Shown: positions 18,379 to 26,794, counted from the stretch's first letter. The stretch is DNA of 64,000 bases from Cystobacter ferrugineus (GCF_001887355.1 NZ_MPIN01000026.1:1-64000), one strand, 5' to 3'. Program-made: numbers and translations. The notes: a model not told the origin generated them from the letters alone.

Positions 18379-19409
18379 CGCCCTGTCTCCCCGTCACGGG
18401 CCTGACAGGACAGCGTCTCACGGGCACGCTGGACTGCCTCTGCATAGCGCCCACGCTGGAACTGTCGTTCGTGGCGGGCCCAGTGCGCACAGGCGCGCTG
18501 CGCGTCCTCGAGCTGGTACGTGAGCAGCGAGCCCAGCTCGAAGCTGAGGCGCTCCCTCGTCGCCGCGGGCTGCTTGCGCATCGCCGCCTCGAGGTACCGC
18601 GCCGCTTGCTCGAACTCGTGCCGACCGCGAAGGACCTCCAGCTCTCGCAAGATTTCCTCCACGCTCGGGGCACGGCCCGCCGCGGCGGGGGGGCGGGAGG
18701 AAGCGACCACCGGGCTGGGCGTGGCCAGGGGCTGGGGCGGTTCCGGCTCGGGAGACGCCAGCTCGCGACGTGCTGGCTCGGCGGGTTCGGCCACCGGCCA
18801 CCCCAACGTCTGCCCCGGCCGAAGCTGAACCACCTCACCCGTGAGCCGACGGAAGAGAATTGCGCCTTCGTGCAGGGTGACCGCTCCACCCGCTTCCCGC
18901 TCCTCCACTGTGAAGCGCGTCCCCATGACCTCAATCGCCCCACCCGACACGAGCACGACAACGGGGGAGGCCCCTGGCTTTCGGCGCTCCACCGAGAACT
19001 CCGCGCGGCCGCGGACCAGTCGCACCCCCGACGGCTCGCGACGAACGACGAGCGGCCCCAGGTTCCGAAGGGCGAGGCCTCGGGCGTCGTCCACCAGGGC
19101 GGCCTCACCCATCTGGATTTCCACCCCCGCGGCGTCTTCCCGCACCCTCAGGTCGGGAGTGGCCTGTGCGAGTTCGAGCCCCCCCAGCGAGCGTGCGGAC
19201 GGAGCGCTCCAGAAGAACACCGCGAGGGCGAGCGCCGCTGCCGACGCAGCGACCATCAACCATACGGGACGTCTGTGCCGTGCCGGCTTCGGCTCGCGCG
19301 CGTCCCGCAGCCGCGACCACAGCCGGGCCCGGGCGGCCGGGGGCATCCCCTGCTCGCGGCGGAACTGGTCTTCACGCCGGAGCTCGGCGCGGAAGTCACG
19401 GGGAGCCAT
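18375..19409 (-). CDS. FecR-domain anti-sigma/regulatory membrane protein
   Basis: A 344-residue inner-membrane protein. A cytoplasmic N-terminus of about 47 basic residues is followed by one transmembrane segment (MVAASAAALALAVFFW) and a periplasmic FecR domain (about 95-195) with VRGRAEFSVERR and VMGTRFTVEERE. A Pro/Glu-rich linker and a helical, TPR-like C-terminus follow. FecR proteins pass a periplasmic signal to an ECF sigma factor held at the membrane. The gene overlaps the preceding sigma gene by 14 bases and the following lipoprotein gene by 4, so the three are translationally coupled. Confidence 0.82.
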   Translation of the reverse strand: MAPRDFRAELRREDQFRREQGMPPAARARLWSRLRDAREPKPARHRRPVWLMVAASAAALALAVFFWSAPSARSLGGLELAQATPDLRVREDAAGVEIQMGEAALVDDARGLALRNLGPLVVRREPSGVRLVRGRAEFSVERRKPGASPVVVLVSGGAIEVMGTRFTVEEREAGGAVTLHEGAILFRRLTGEVVQLRPGQTLGWPVAEPAEPARRELASPEPEPPQPLATPSPVVASSRPPAAAGRAPSVEEILRELEVLRGRHEFEQAARYLEAAMRKQPAATRERLSFELGSLLTYQLEDAQRACAHWARHERQFQRGRYAEAVQRARETLSCQARDGETGR

Positions 19410-19959
19410 CGTCCACCTTCCATCCCCAGGCCGACAGGCGGCCCTGGGCGCGGCTGATCAACTTCGACACGTAGCCCTCCGACAGCGAGAGGAGCTGGGC
19501 AATCTCGCGCTGGCTCAGGTCATCCAGCATCTTCAAACTCATCACCACCCGCTCCTGCCCCGGCAAGCGGTCCAGCGCCGCCGTGGCGCCGCGCACCGCC
19601 TCTCGCCGCTCGAGGGCCGCCTCGGGCGTGGACTCCGTCTCCGTGCGCTGCGACGGAAACAGGAGGGCGGCGAGGCGCCGTCGAAACGTGTTCTCGCGCC
19701 GCAGGGCGGAGAGCGCCACGTTCTGCGTGACGCGAAACAGCCAGCCCCTCACGTCCTCCTCGCGCAGCCAGGCCCGGTGCTCCCAGGCCTTGAGAAAGAC
19801 ATCGTGCGTAACGTCTTCGGCCCAGCCCGAGCGGCCCGCCGCATACCGCATGGCCCAGAAGAAAACATCCTCGGCATGCTCCTCGTAGAGCGTGTCGAAC
19901 GACACAGGTCGGGCGGGCAGGGCGGGCGGGGCCTTCTTGGAGTGGGGAGCGCGCGACAT
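19396..19959 (-). CDS. ECF-type RNA polymerase sigma factor
   Basis: A 187-residue extracytoplasmic-function sigma factor with only regions 2 and 4. Region 2 carries AEDVTHDVFLKAWEH and WLFRVTQNVALSALRR (-10 recognition). Region 4 carries LPGQERVVMSLKMLDDLSQR and the helix-turn-helix QREIAQLLSLSEGYVSKLIS (-35 recognition). It directs polymerase to a small regulon and is presumably held by the FecR protein encoded next. A candidate promoter, GGAAAGTT-N14-CGTAGG, lies at 19974-20001, just ahead of its start. The same motif fronts the DUF1592 operon 1.1 kb away, implying autoregulation plus control of that operon. Confidence 0.9.
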   Translation of the reverse strand: MSRAPHSKKAPPALPARPVSFDTLYEEHAEDVFFWAMRYAAGRSGWAEDVTHDVFLKAWEHRAWLREEDVRGWLFRVTQNVALSALRRENTFRRRLAALLFPSQRTETESTPEAALERREAVRGATAALDRLPGQERVVMSLKMLDDLSQREIAQLLSLSEGYVSKLISRAQGRLSAWGWKVDDGSP

Positions 19960-19973
19960 CCATCACCTGGGCA

Positions 19974-20001
19974 CCTACGATGGGCGCCGGAGAAACTTTC
20001 C
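19974..20001 (-). promoter_or_regulatory. Candidate ECF promoter of the sigma operon
   Basis: On the minus strand GGAAAGTT is followed after 14 bases by CGTAGG. The arrangement matches the site at 21032-21059 in sequence and spacing and resembles two-part ECF promoters. Transcription would start about 8 bases before the sigma ATG at 19959. Confidence 0.6.
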
Positions 20002-20008
20002 TCGGAGG

Positions 20009-20947
20009 TTACGGCCACCAGGAGAGGCTGGCGCCGGTTTCGAGCCTCGCGCCTCCCCGCGACCACAGCGTTCCGCCCTCGTTCGTATGGCTCACTGGTC
20101 TCAGCAGGCCCAGGGCCACGCGCAGCTCCGCCGCGAGGCGCTCGGTGAATCTCCACCGGAGCTTCATCCGGGCCCAGCCCGCGGGAGACACCTGCGTACC
20201 GGACCGGGCCGACACCCAGGAGGCCGCGAGCTGGTAGGTGTGGAGGACGACGCCCGCGCCCACGCCAGGTTCGAGCTGAAGACGCTCCGACGCGGAGAGC
20301 CGATAACTGAAGAAGGCGCCACCTTGCGCCTCGAGCACGGCCAGCTCCGCGCCGCGAGACCCCCCGAGCCCCGCCTCCGCCTCGAGGCCGAACGCCCCCA
20401 GGCCATGCCGGATGGACAGCAGGAGGTGTGGGTCGACGGCGGGTCCACGCCAGAGCGAACCCAGGCCCAGGCTCAGGTCCAGCTCGGAGCTCCGTGGGGC
20501 GGAAGCCACCCCCACGGGAGGCTGGGGCACGGGCCCAGCAATCTGGGTCTCGGGCTCGGCCGCCTGGGGCTCGGGAGGGGGCGGCTCCGGTTCGGGCTTC
20601 AGCGCCCGCGTCATCTCGGACAGCTTCTGTGCGATCTCCAAGTGGAACTCCGCGAGCGAGCCCCGCCCCATGCGAACACTCTGCTCGACCCGCTGCCGCG
20701 GCCCGACTGCCTCGAGCCGCAGTCCTTCGGGAGTGCGGCTCACGCGCAGTCGAAGCTGAGCCGGGCTCTCCGGAGAAACGACCGCGAAGCCCTCCTGTAT
20801 CAACCGGAGCGCCACCTTCCGCTCCAGCTCCACACCTTCCCACCGCCGGTAGTCCTGGTAGGGCAGGGGGCGAAGGTCGAAGGAAACGGACACCGCCGGG
20901 GCCTGGGTCAGGAAGATGAGGGACAGCGCGCTGAGTAGAGCAGTCAT
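20009..20947 (-). CDS. Secreted protein with N-terminal Pro-rich-linked domain and beta-rich C-terminus
   Basis: A 312-residue protein of unknown function. A Sec signal peptide (MTALLSALSLIFLTQAPAVS) leads to a domain of about 100 residues, then a Glu/Pro-rich linker (EPEPPPPEPQ), then about 150 residues of alternating beta strands with many Gly and aromatic residues (LDLSLGLGSLW, GVGAGVVLHTY), like a small outer-membrane barrel. It lies 49 bases ahead of the ECF sigma gene on the same strand. A gene with the same build (58885-59934) precedes a second ECF sigma gene in this window, so the protein is probably part of the signalling unit. The ATG at 20947 is chosen because the signal peptide starts there. 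Confidence 0.65.
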   Translation of the reverse strand: MTALLSALSLIFLTQAPAVSVSFDLRPLPYQDYRRWEGVELERKVALRLIQEGFAVVSPESPAQLRLRVSRTPEGLRLEAVGPRQRVEQSVRMGRGSLAEFHLEIAQKLSEMTRALKPEPEPPPPEPQAAEPETQIAGPVPQPPVGVASAPRSSELDLSLGLGSLWRGPAVDPHLLLSIRHGLGAFGLEAEAGLGGSRGAELAVLEAQGGAFFSYRLSASERLQLEPGVGAGVVLHTYQLAASWVSARSGTQVSPAGWARMKLRWRFTERLAAELRVALGLLRPVSHTNEGGTLWSRGGARLETGASLSWWP

Positions 20948-21031
20948 GCGGTGACGATGATAGTACCGTCGACCGTGGACCCCCGTCAGCTTCGGCTGTC
21001 CGGGCCCTCCAGCGGATCGTCCCCACAAGGA

Positions 21032-21059
21032 GGAAAGTTCTTTCGGCCTGGCGCGTAGT
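21032..21059 (+). promoter_or_regulatory. Candidate ECF promoter of the DUF1592-DUF1552 operon
   Basis: GGAAAGTT, 14 bases, then CGTAGT, matching the motif upstream of the ECF sigma gene at 19396-19959. The start codon at 21066 lies only about 7 bases beyond the -10 box, so the transcript would be nearly leaderless. The AGGAGG at 21029-21034 is too far away to serve as a ribosome site. Confidence 0.6.
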
Positions 21060-21065
21060 GGGGGC

Positions 21066-22859
21066 ATGACTTCTCCACGCCTTGTGAGCCTCCTGCTTCT
21101 CTGCGCGGGCGCGGTCGCCTGCTATGGCAGCATCGAGCAACCCGTCTCCGGCGGAAACGACTCCGCCGGCGAAGACGACCCTGCTCCGCCCGCTTCGTCC
21201 GCGCCCATCCCCCCCGCACCGGAGCAGTTCTCCTGCGACGTGAACGCCGTCCCCGTCGACCTGCCATTGCCCAGGCTGTCCCGGACCCAACTGGGGAACT
21301 CGCTTCGCTTCGCCATTGCCCGTGCCTTGCCGAGCGAGGCGGACGCCATCTGGGCGAAGGTAGCGCCCACCTTCGCCCGGTACCCCACGGACCAGCGCAC
21401 ACCCGCCCCCGGTGACCTGAAGGGAGGCTACAGCCGGCTGGACCAGTCCATCCAGCAGGCCCAGATCGACGCCATGTACGACCTGGGGCAAGCCGTGGCC
21501 CAGGAGCTCACCGGCAGCGACGCGCGCCGCAATGCCCTCCTGGGGAGCTGCGCGAGCGACGGACAGACTGCCAACGACCGGGCCTGCCTGGAGACCTTCA
21601 TCCGCGGCTGGGGCTCCCGCGTCCTGCGCCACCCACTGCCGGCGGCGGAGGTCACTGCCTTCGCGGACATCGCGGGGAGTACTCCGGTGGACAGGGCGGC
21701 GGTGGCCGGCGTCATCACCGCGCTCCTGAACTCGCCCTGGTTCCTCTACCGGGTCGAGCATGGAACCGACGCCAGCCAGCCGGTGAGCCCGCTCTCCGCG
21801 TTCGAGCTGGCCTCGAGGCTGTCCTACCAATTCTGGCAAGCGCCTCCCGACGACGAGCTCTGGGCCGCGGCGGTCAATGGCTCGCTCCTGACCGAGGCCG
21901 GCTTCGCTGCCCAGCTCAATCGGATGCTCCAAGGTCCCCAACTGCGAAGCTCGCTGGACGAGTTCGTCAGCGAGTGGCTGCGGCTCGAGGAGCTGCCGTC
22001 GCTGGTCGCGCTCCGGAACGACCCGGTCTATCAGGCCTTCGTCGGGGAGGAGATGCCCACGGACGCTGCTCGCACCGCGATGTTCGAGGACGTCCAGCTC
22101 TCCGCCTGGCAGACAATCGTGTCGGGTGGCTCGGTGAGCGACTTCCTCCACGACCGGAGGTCCTACACGGGGGAGCACTACCTGGCCTCCATCTACGGTG
22201 TGCCCGTCTGGAGCGGCTCCGGTCCGGCACCGGTCATCCCTTCCCAGAACCGCAGCGGGCTGCTGACACGCGCCGCCCTGCTGGCCACGGGAACCGCGTC
22301 GACGCGTCCCATCCACAAAGGATACATGGTGCGGAACGCGCTGCTCTGCCAGCAGGTCGGGGCCCCACCTCCCAACGCCAGCGACAGGCCTCCCTCGCCG
22401 ACCGAGGATATGACGACGCGACAGGCTGTGACCCAGCTCACCTCCGGAGGCAGTTGTGGAGGCTGTCATGACCAGACCATCAACCCGCCGGGCTTCGTGC
22501 TGGAAGGGTTCGATGCGCTCGGACGGGAACGCAGCGTGGAGCGGCTGTATGACCCGCAGGGCCACGTGACGAACACCCCGCCGGTGGACACCGTAGCGGA
22601 AGTGCGGGTCTACGGCTCCGAGCGGCGGGTCGTCACCAGCGCCGCCGAGCTCACGCAGTTGATTGATGACAGCCAGCTCTTCGAGTCCTGCCTCGCGCTC
22701 CAGTACTTCCGCTTCTCGCATGCTCGCGTGGAGTCCACCTCGCGGGATGGCTGCCTGCTCTCGGAGATGGAGGCAGCCGCGCGCAGCGGAGCACCGATGG
22801 CCGACATGCTGAAGGCGTTCGCCAACCACCCCACGTTCAAGCAGAGGAGCTTCCAGTGA
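21066..22859 (+). CDS. DUF1592/DUF1588 lipoprotein with cytochrome-type CxxCH motif
   Basis: A 597-residue exported protein (signal LLLLCAGAVACYGS, likely a lipoprotein) of the DUF1587-1592-1588-1585 family found in myxobacteria and planctomycetes. Recognisable blocks are TFIRGWGSRVLRHPLP (DUF1595), FLYRVEHG and SAFELASRLSYQFWQAPPDD (DUF1592), NRSGLLTRAALLA with THKGYMVRN-like text and CGGCHDQTINPPGF (DUF1588), and FRFSHARVESTSRDGC near the end. CGGCH is a heme c-type CxxCH motif, although heme binding is unproven in this family. It overlaps the DUF1552 gene by four bases (ATGA), and these two families are regular partners. The ECF-like promoter in front suggests stress or substrate control. 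Confidence 0.85.
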   Translation: MTSPRLVSLLLLCAGAVACYGSIEQPVSGGNDSAGEDDPAPPASSAPIPPAPEQFSCDVNAVPVDLPLPRLSRTQLGNSLRFAIARALPSEADAIWAKVAPTFARYPTDQRTPAPGDLKGGYSRLDQSIQQAQIDAMYDLGQAVAQELTGSDARRNALLGSCASDGQTANDRACLETFIRGWGSRVLRHPLPAAEVTAFADIAGSTPVDRAAVAGVITALLNSPWFLYRVEHGTDASQPVSPLSAFELASRLSYQFWQAPPDDELWAAAVNGSLLTEAGFAAQLNRMLQGPQLRSSLDEFVSEWLRLEELPSLVALRNDPVYQAFVGEEMPTDAARTAMFEDVQLSAWQTIVSGGSVSDFLHDRRSYTGEHYLASIYGVPVWSGSGPAPVIPSQNRSGLLTRAALLATGTASTRPIHKGYMVRNALLCQQVGAPPPNASDRPPSPTEDMTTRQAVTQLTSGGSCGGCHDQTINPPGFVLEGFDALGRERSVERLYDPQGHVTNTPPVDTVAEVRVYGSERRVVTSAAELTQLIDDSQLFESCLALQYFRFSHARVESTSRDGCLLSEMEAAARSGAPMADMLKAFANHPTFKQRSFQ

Positions 22860-24466
22860 GCAGCACACCTGTCTTCCGAGTGGACCGCCGCATGTTCCTT
22901 CGCGGCGCGGGCGGAGCCGTCCTGGCGTTGCCGCTGCTCCCATCGCTGCTGAGCCCGAGAGAAGCGAAGGCCCAGGCGGCCCAGCGCCCGAAGTGCTTCG
23001 TGCACTTCCGTACCCCCCATGGCGCCATCTTCGGCGCGAACATGTGGCCGGCGGACTCGGCGCTGACGCAGGCCCTGTTCTACGCGAGCCACGACGTCCG
23101 GAGAGGGGCGCTGGCCGCGCCGGTCAACGCGAGCGGTGATGCGGTCATCAGCCGGGTGCTGACCGCGCGGTCGACGGTGCTCACGCCCACCCTCGTCTCG
23201 AAGATGAACATCCTGCGGGGCCTCGACTTCCCCCTGTACATGGGTCACAACTTCGGCGCCGCGCTGGGCTACTACGACTTCGACAAGCAGCGGCCCGCCT
23301 CGCCTCGGGCGACCATCGACCAGGTGATGGCCTACTCTCCGGCCTTCTACCCGAGTGTCGCCTCCGTCCGGAAACGAAGCGTCGCCATCGCCGCCTCGGG
23401 TACCGCGAGCGGGAGCTGGGGCTACAGCACCCCCGGGGTTCGCTCCTCCGGGGTCGCCTCGAGCCCCATCAGCTCCATGGAGAGCTCGCTCGCCCTGTTC
23501 GACATCCTGCTGGCCGGCACCAGCGGCTCCGGCAACACCCGGGCACCGGTGGTGGACAGGATTCTCGACAGCTATCGGCGGCTCCGCAACGGCAACAGCC
23601 GACTCTCGGCCGAGGACCGAACGCGACTGGACCAGCACATCGACGCCGTCGCCGAGCTGCAGCGCCGGCTGGAGGCGACCACCGGCGCCGGCTGTCAGGT
23701 GCCGCAGCGGCCCACCACCGACAACCTGTCGCTCAAGCGCTCGGGCTCCTTTGCGGGAGACCCCGCGAAGAACGTCGAATACTTCCGGCTCATCAACGAG
23801 GTGCTCGCCGTGGCGATGAACTGCGGCGTCTGCCGCATCGCCACCATCAGCATCGACGAGAACAACCAGAACCTGACGTTCACCACCCGCGCCCCGCAGG
23901 GTGAAGACTGGCACAACAACGTCGTTCATCCGTCGACCGTGGCCGGGCCGAACCAGGACCTGGTGGTCCAGTTCAACCAGGTCTTCTTCTCGCAGGTGTT
24001 CCTCGACCTCGTCTCCCGTTTCGAGCGGTTCTCGAACGGCGCGGGTGGAACGCTGCTGGATGACTCGCTGCTCGCGTGGGCCCAGGAGAACGGCAACACC
24101 CCACACTTCTCCTTCTCCGTCCCGGTGGTGACCGCCGGGAGCGCGGGAGGCGCGCTCAAGACCGGCAGCTACTGCGACTACCGGAACACCACGCGCAAGG
24201 TGAGCGGAGACTCCAGCACGGGCAGCGAGGGCAACTACCTGTGGGCAGGCCTCCTCTACAACCAGTGGCTCGGCACCGCGCTCCAGGCGATGAGCATCCC
24301 GAAGGCGGAGTGGAGTGAGTCCGACCATCCCGGTTACGGCTGGAAGGCGTCGTACCAATCTACGTACGAGTACTTCTTCACGAACAAAGGCTTCACCTCG
24401 GCGCAGGCCTATCCGTCGTCGATGTGGCAGAAGACCGGAGAGCTGCTGCCGTTTCTCGCGCCGTAG
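22856..24466 (+). CDS. DUF1552 protein with Tat signal
   Basis: A 536-residue protein with a twin-arginine signal (VDRRMFLRGAGGAVLALPLL), meaning export in folded form, often with a cofactor. The mature part shows DUF1552 landmarks: HFRTPHGAIF, the LRGLDF and YMGHNFG region, and a C-terminal GWKASYQSTYEYFF block. It is translationally coupled to the DUF1592 gene and is its standard neighbour. The family's biochemical role is not established; a periplasmic redox or polymer-degrading pair is a guess. Confidence 0.85.
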   Translation: MSSTPVFRVDRRMFLRGAGGAVLALPLLPSLLSPREAKAQAAQRPKCFVHFRTPHGAIFGANMWPADSALTQALFYASHDVRRGALAAPVNASGDAVISRVLTARSTVLTPTLVSKMNILRGLDFPLYMGHNFGAALGYYDFDKQRPASPRATIDQVMAYSPAFYPSVASVRKRSVAIAASGTASGSWGYSTPGVRSSGVASSPISSMESSLALFDILLAGTSGSGNTRAPVVDRILDSYRRLRNGNSRLSAEDRTRLDQHIDAVAELQRRLEATTGAGCQVPQRPTTDNLSLKRSGSFAGDPAKNVEYFRLINEVLAVAMNCGVCRIATISIDENNQNLTFTTRAPQGEDWHNNVVHPSTVAGPNQDLVVQFNQVFFSQVFLDLVSRFERFSNGAGGTLLDDSLLAWAQENGNTPHFSFSVPVVTAGSAGGALKTGSYCDYRNTTRKVSGDSSTGSEGNYLWAGLLYNQWLGTALQAMSIPKAEWSESDHPGYGWKASYQSTYEYFFTNKGFTSAQAYPSSMWQKTGELLPFLAP

Positions 24467-24567
24467 CCGACCCCGGCCTCTCCACCTGCCTGGCGCACTG
24501 CTCGGCCGGCCTCTGTCCGCGGCTCTCCCCTCCCGCTTGCTTCACGTCCGCCAAGACCCACCGCCTG

Positions 24568-24581
24568 CCTCCAAATGGAGG
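24568..24581. terminator. Weak hairpin between convergent genes
   Basis: CCTCC-AAAT-GGAGG, followed by ATTCTTCC, lies between the convergent DUF1552 and hydrolase genes. The stem is only 5 bp, so the call is tentative. Confidence 0.3.
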
Positions 24582-24593
24582 ATTCTTCCAACT

Positions 24594-25391
24594 TCAGGCG
24601 TGGGAGAGGTGCTCGGCAATGCGCTCGTTGACGAGGGAGCCATGGGTGAGGGGGCCCATGTGCCCGGCTCCGGGGAACTGGACGAGCGTGGCCGCGGGCA
24701 GGGCCTGGGACAGCAGGGTGACGACCCGGCGCGCGGCGGCGGGAGACTTCTCTCCGAACATCAGGAGCGCGGGCATGGCCACCTTCGCGTAGGCGTCGAG
24801 GCCCGTGCGGTCGAGCATCAGCGTGCGGACCTCCTGGAAGACCTTCCGGCCCACCCGGAGGAAGGAGGCACGCGAGGGCTCGGGCATGGCGCGCCAGGTG
24901 CCGGGGCCGTTCCAGTAGTCCACGAATGCCTGCATCCAGGCATCGCTTCCCCCGAGTTGCTCGTCCGTGAAGACGGGGTTGTCCGCCGCCCGCGCCAGGT
25001 CGGACAGGCCCTCCATGTCCTGGGCGCCGTGGAGGACGCCGAAGGCCACCGGATCGAAGACGGCGAGGGAGCGCACCCGCTCCGGGTACTTGCGCGCGAG
25101 GGTGAGCGCGAGCAGGCCGCCATACGAGTGGCCCACGAGGTGCGCGGGTCCGGGCAGGGTGCCGAGCAGGGTCGCGAGGGCGTCCACGTCCAGGCCGAAC
25201 TCGAAGGGCCGATCCTCTGGCCAGGGGGGATTCTCCCCGGAGCCCAGCAGATCCGGCGCGAGGACGCGGTAGGTCCCGGCGAGCCGATCCGCCAGCTTCT
25301 TCCACTGCCGCGAGGACATTCCTCCACTGTGCACCAACACGACGGGCTCGCCCGCGCCCCAGGACGCGACGTACAGCGGCGCTTCATTCAT
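24594..25391 (-). CDS. Alpha/beta-fold hydrolase
   Basis: A 265-residue cytoplasmic hydrolase of the BioH/epoxide-hydrolase-like group. The oxyanion loop VVLVHSGG, the nucleophile elbow GHSYGG (Ser near residue 92) and the catalytic His in FPGAGHMGPL near the end are present; the acid is probably in the LMFGEKS strand region. The substrate cannot be deduced. The ATG at 25391 begins the first beta strand. Convergent with DUF1552; the hairpin element lies upstream. Confidence 0.85.
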   Translation of the reverse strand: MNEAPLYVASWGAGEPVVLVHSGGMSSRQWKKLADRLAGTYRVLAPDLLGSGENPPWPEDRPFEFGLDVDALATLLGTLPGPAHLVGHSYGGLLALTLARKYPERVRSLAVFDPVAFGVLHGAQDMEGLSDLARAADNPVFTDEQLGGSDAWMQAFVDYWNGPGTWRAMPEPSRASFLRVGRKVFQEVRTLMLDRTGLDAYAKVAMPALLMFGEKSPAAARRVVTLLSQALPAATLVQFPGAGHMGPLTHGSLVNERIAEHLSHA

Positions 25392-25630
25392 GGGTCCTGA
25401 CCTCCAGATGGGGGCGAGGTTAACAACGTGCCCAGCACGCCGTCGCCGGAAGTGCGGATCTCGTAGTCCTTTCGGGGGACGCGGTGCGGCCGCGGCTCCA
25501 GACGGTTGGACGAGCCCCTACGCGTGCGCCTCACCGGCGCGAACCGAGGACTGCATGAGCAGGGTTTGTAGCCTCGGAGGCAACGAACCGCGTGAAGACA
25601 ACCATGACAGCGCCACGGGCGACATCGGTG
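25392..25630. other. Gene-free flank of hairpin element
   Basis: About 240 bases upstream of the hydrolase gene carry no convincing reading frame. They join the 143-bp hairpin element so that the whole gap between hydrolase and VOC gene is about 390 bases. Confidence 0.35.
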
Positions 25631-25773
25631 ATGGGCTTACCCCGGTTGCATGGCTCTCCCGCATGTTGTGTGCTCGCCATGCGGATGGTGGGTCGCATGC
25701 GACGGAGCAGTGGGTTTCCCAACTCGTGGGTCACATGAAGTGCGGGAGAGCCACGTAACCGGGGCAAGCCCAT
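25631..25773. repeat. Long imperfect inverted repeat (hairpin element)
   Basis: Two 33-base arms, 25631-25663 (ATGGGCTTACCCCGGTTGCA and on) and 25741-25773, are reverse complements with three mismatches. They enclose 77 bases that include the perfect 12-base palindrome GTCGCATGCGAC (25692-25703). Similarity extends outward with a gap (GCGACA on both flanks). As RNA it would fold into a very stable hairpin. The form fits a small non-autonomous mobile element or a structured RNA. No matching copy is present elsewhere in the window. Confidence 0.75.
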
Positions 25774-25785
25774 TGTGTCGCGGGG

Positions 25786-26775
25786 TCACCCCGCCGTCGC
25801 TTCGCGGAAGATGATCGCGGTGCCGAGTGCCGCAGCGGCTGGCACGAAGGTGTCACCAGAAGCCGTTCGGTTGAGCGGGAACCCGTTGTCCCGCAGGAGG
25901 TTTCGGGTGACGGAGATGTCGCGTACGGCGACCGTATAGGCGACGAAGGCGGGTAGCGCGGCGGGTCGTTCGCCCGGCAGGAGGGTCGCGAGGTCGGAGT
26001 CGGGCACGAGCGTCAGCCTGGCGCCTTCGAGGTTGAAGACCCGCGAGGGACCGTCCGTCCGCGCCGGTCGGCCTAGATAGTTCTCATACCTGGCTTGGAC
26101 GGTGGTGAGGTCGGCCCTCGCGACACAGAGCATGACCTCGACGAGATCGACGGCGCCGTTGGGGTGATCCAACCGTCGTGCACTCTGGATTTCCGGGTCC
26201 AGAGCCGCGACGACTCCGACTCGTCCCTCCGCGACGGTGCCCGGCTTCGTTCCGGGTTCGTCGCTATCGAGCTCCAGATAACGGACGAGCTCCATTCGAG
26301 CTCCGGATTTTGTCTCCACGGGACGCTGCACGGTGTTCACTCCGCCGTGTCTCACGCCCGCCGCGCTCAGTCGCGTGGCGGCGGCATCGATGTCAGGCGA
26401 GGAAAACATCAGGATGTGCAAGCCCTCGAAGCGGTCCAGGTACGTGGCAAGGCTGGCACTGGTGTTGCTGATTCGCTCCAGGAGCCTGGGCATCAGCTCG
26501 GCCGGTGCCTGAAGGGGAACGAGCTTCGCGTCGCTCGGGATCCGGTCGGAGTGGCCTTCCTTCACGTACGTTGCGAGCTCGACGAAACTGCGTGGAAAGT
26601 CGGCGTGGGTGTTCGCCGCACCGAACGGCACGGGAGCAGCTCCCTGCCTCGGGGCCATGGTGGGATAGCTCGGGGGCGGCAGGACGAAGCCCAACCTCCG
26701 GTAGAGCGTGAGGGCCTCGCTCATGTCGTTCACGATGTGGCCAACGTGATGCAAGTTCACGATGTCGTAGTCCAT
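25786..26775 (-). CDS. VOC-family (glyoxalase-like) protein
   Basis: A 329-residue protein with two vicinal-oxygen-chelate modules. The N-terminal one starts NLHHVGHIVNDMSEALTLY and includes EGLHILMFSSPDIDAAA. The second half carries PNGAVDLVEVMLCVA and ends with ALGTAIIFREATAG. Such proteins bind a divalent metal and act as glyoxalases, dioxygenases or resistance proteins; this length fits the Glyoxalase_3-like group. The ATG at 26775 is chosen because the fold starts there. Across a 27-bp gap lies a broken TetR-type regulator gene on the other strand, with a palindrome between, so it was probably once TetR-controlled. Confidence 0.75.
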   Translation of the reverse strand: MDYDIVNLHHVGHIVNDMSEALTLYRRLGFVLPPPSYPTMAPRQGAAPVPFGAANTHADFPRSFVELATYVKEGHSDRIPSDAKLVPLQAPAELMPRLLERISNTSASLATYLDRFEGLHILMFSSPDIDAAATRLSAAGVRHGGVNTVQRPVETKSGARMELVRYLELDSDEPGTKPGTVAEGRVGVVAALDPEIQSARRLDHPNGAVDLVEVMLCVARADLTTVQARYENYLGRPARTDGPSRVFNLEGARLTLVPDSDLATLLPGERPAALPAFVAYTVAVRDISVTRNLLRDNGFPLNRTASGDTFVPAAAALGTAIIFREATAG

Positions 26776-26794
26776 GACGCTCACCCTATGTTGG

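Noticed and set aside
20009-21067. A longer start for the secreted protein at 21067
   Set aside because: The extra 40 residues would precede the signal peptide and overlap the promoter and start of the divergent DUF1592 gene.
19749-22943. A minus-strand open frame of about 1060 codons across the sigma and DUF1592 genes
   Set aside because: It runs antisense to the DUF1592 gene and out of frame through the sigma and secreted-protein genes, all of which show clear family motifs in their own frames.
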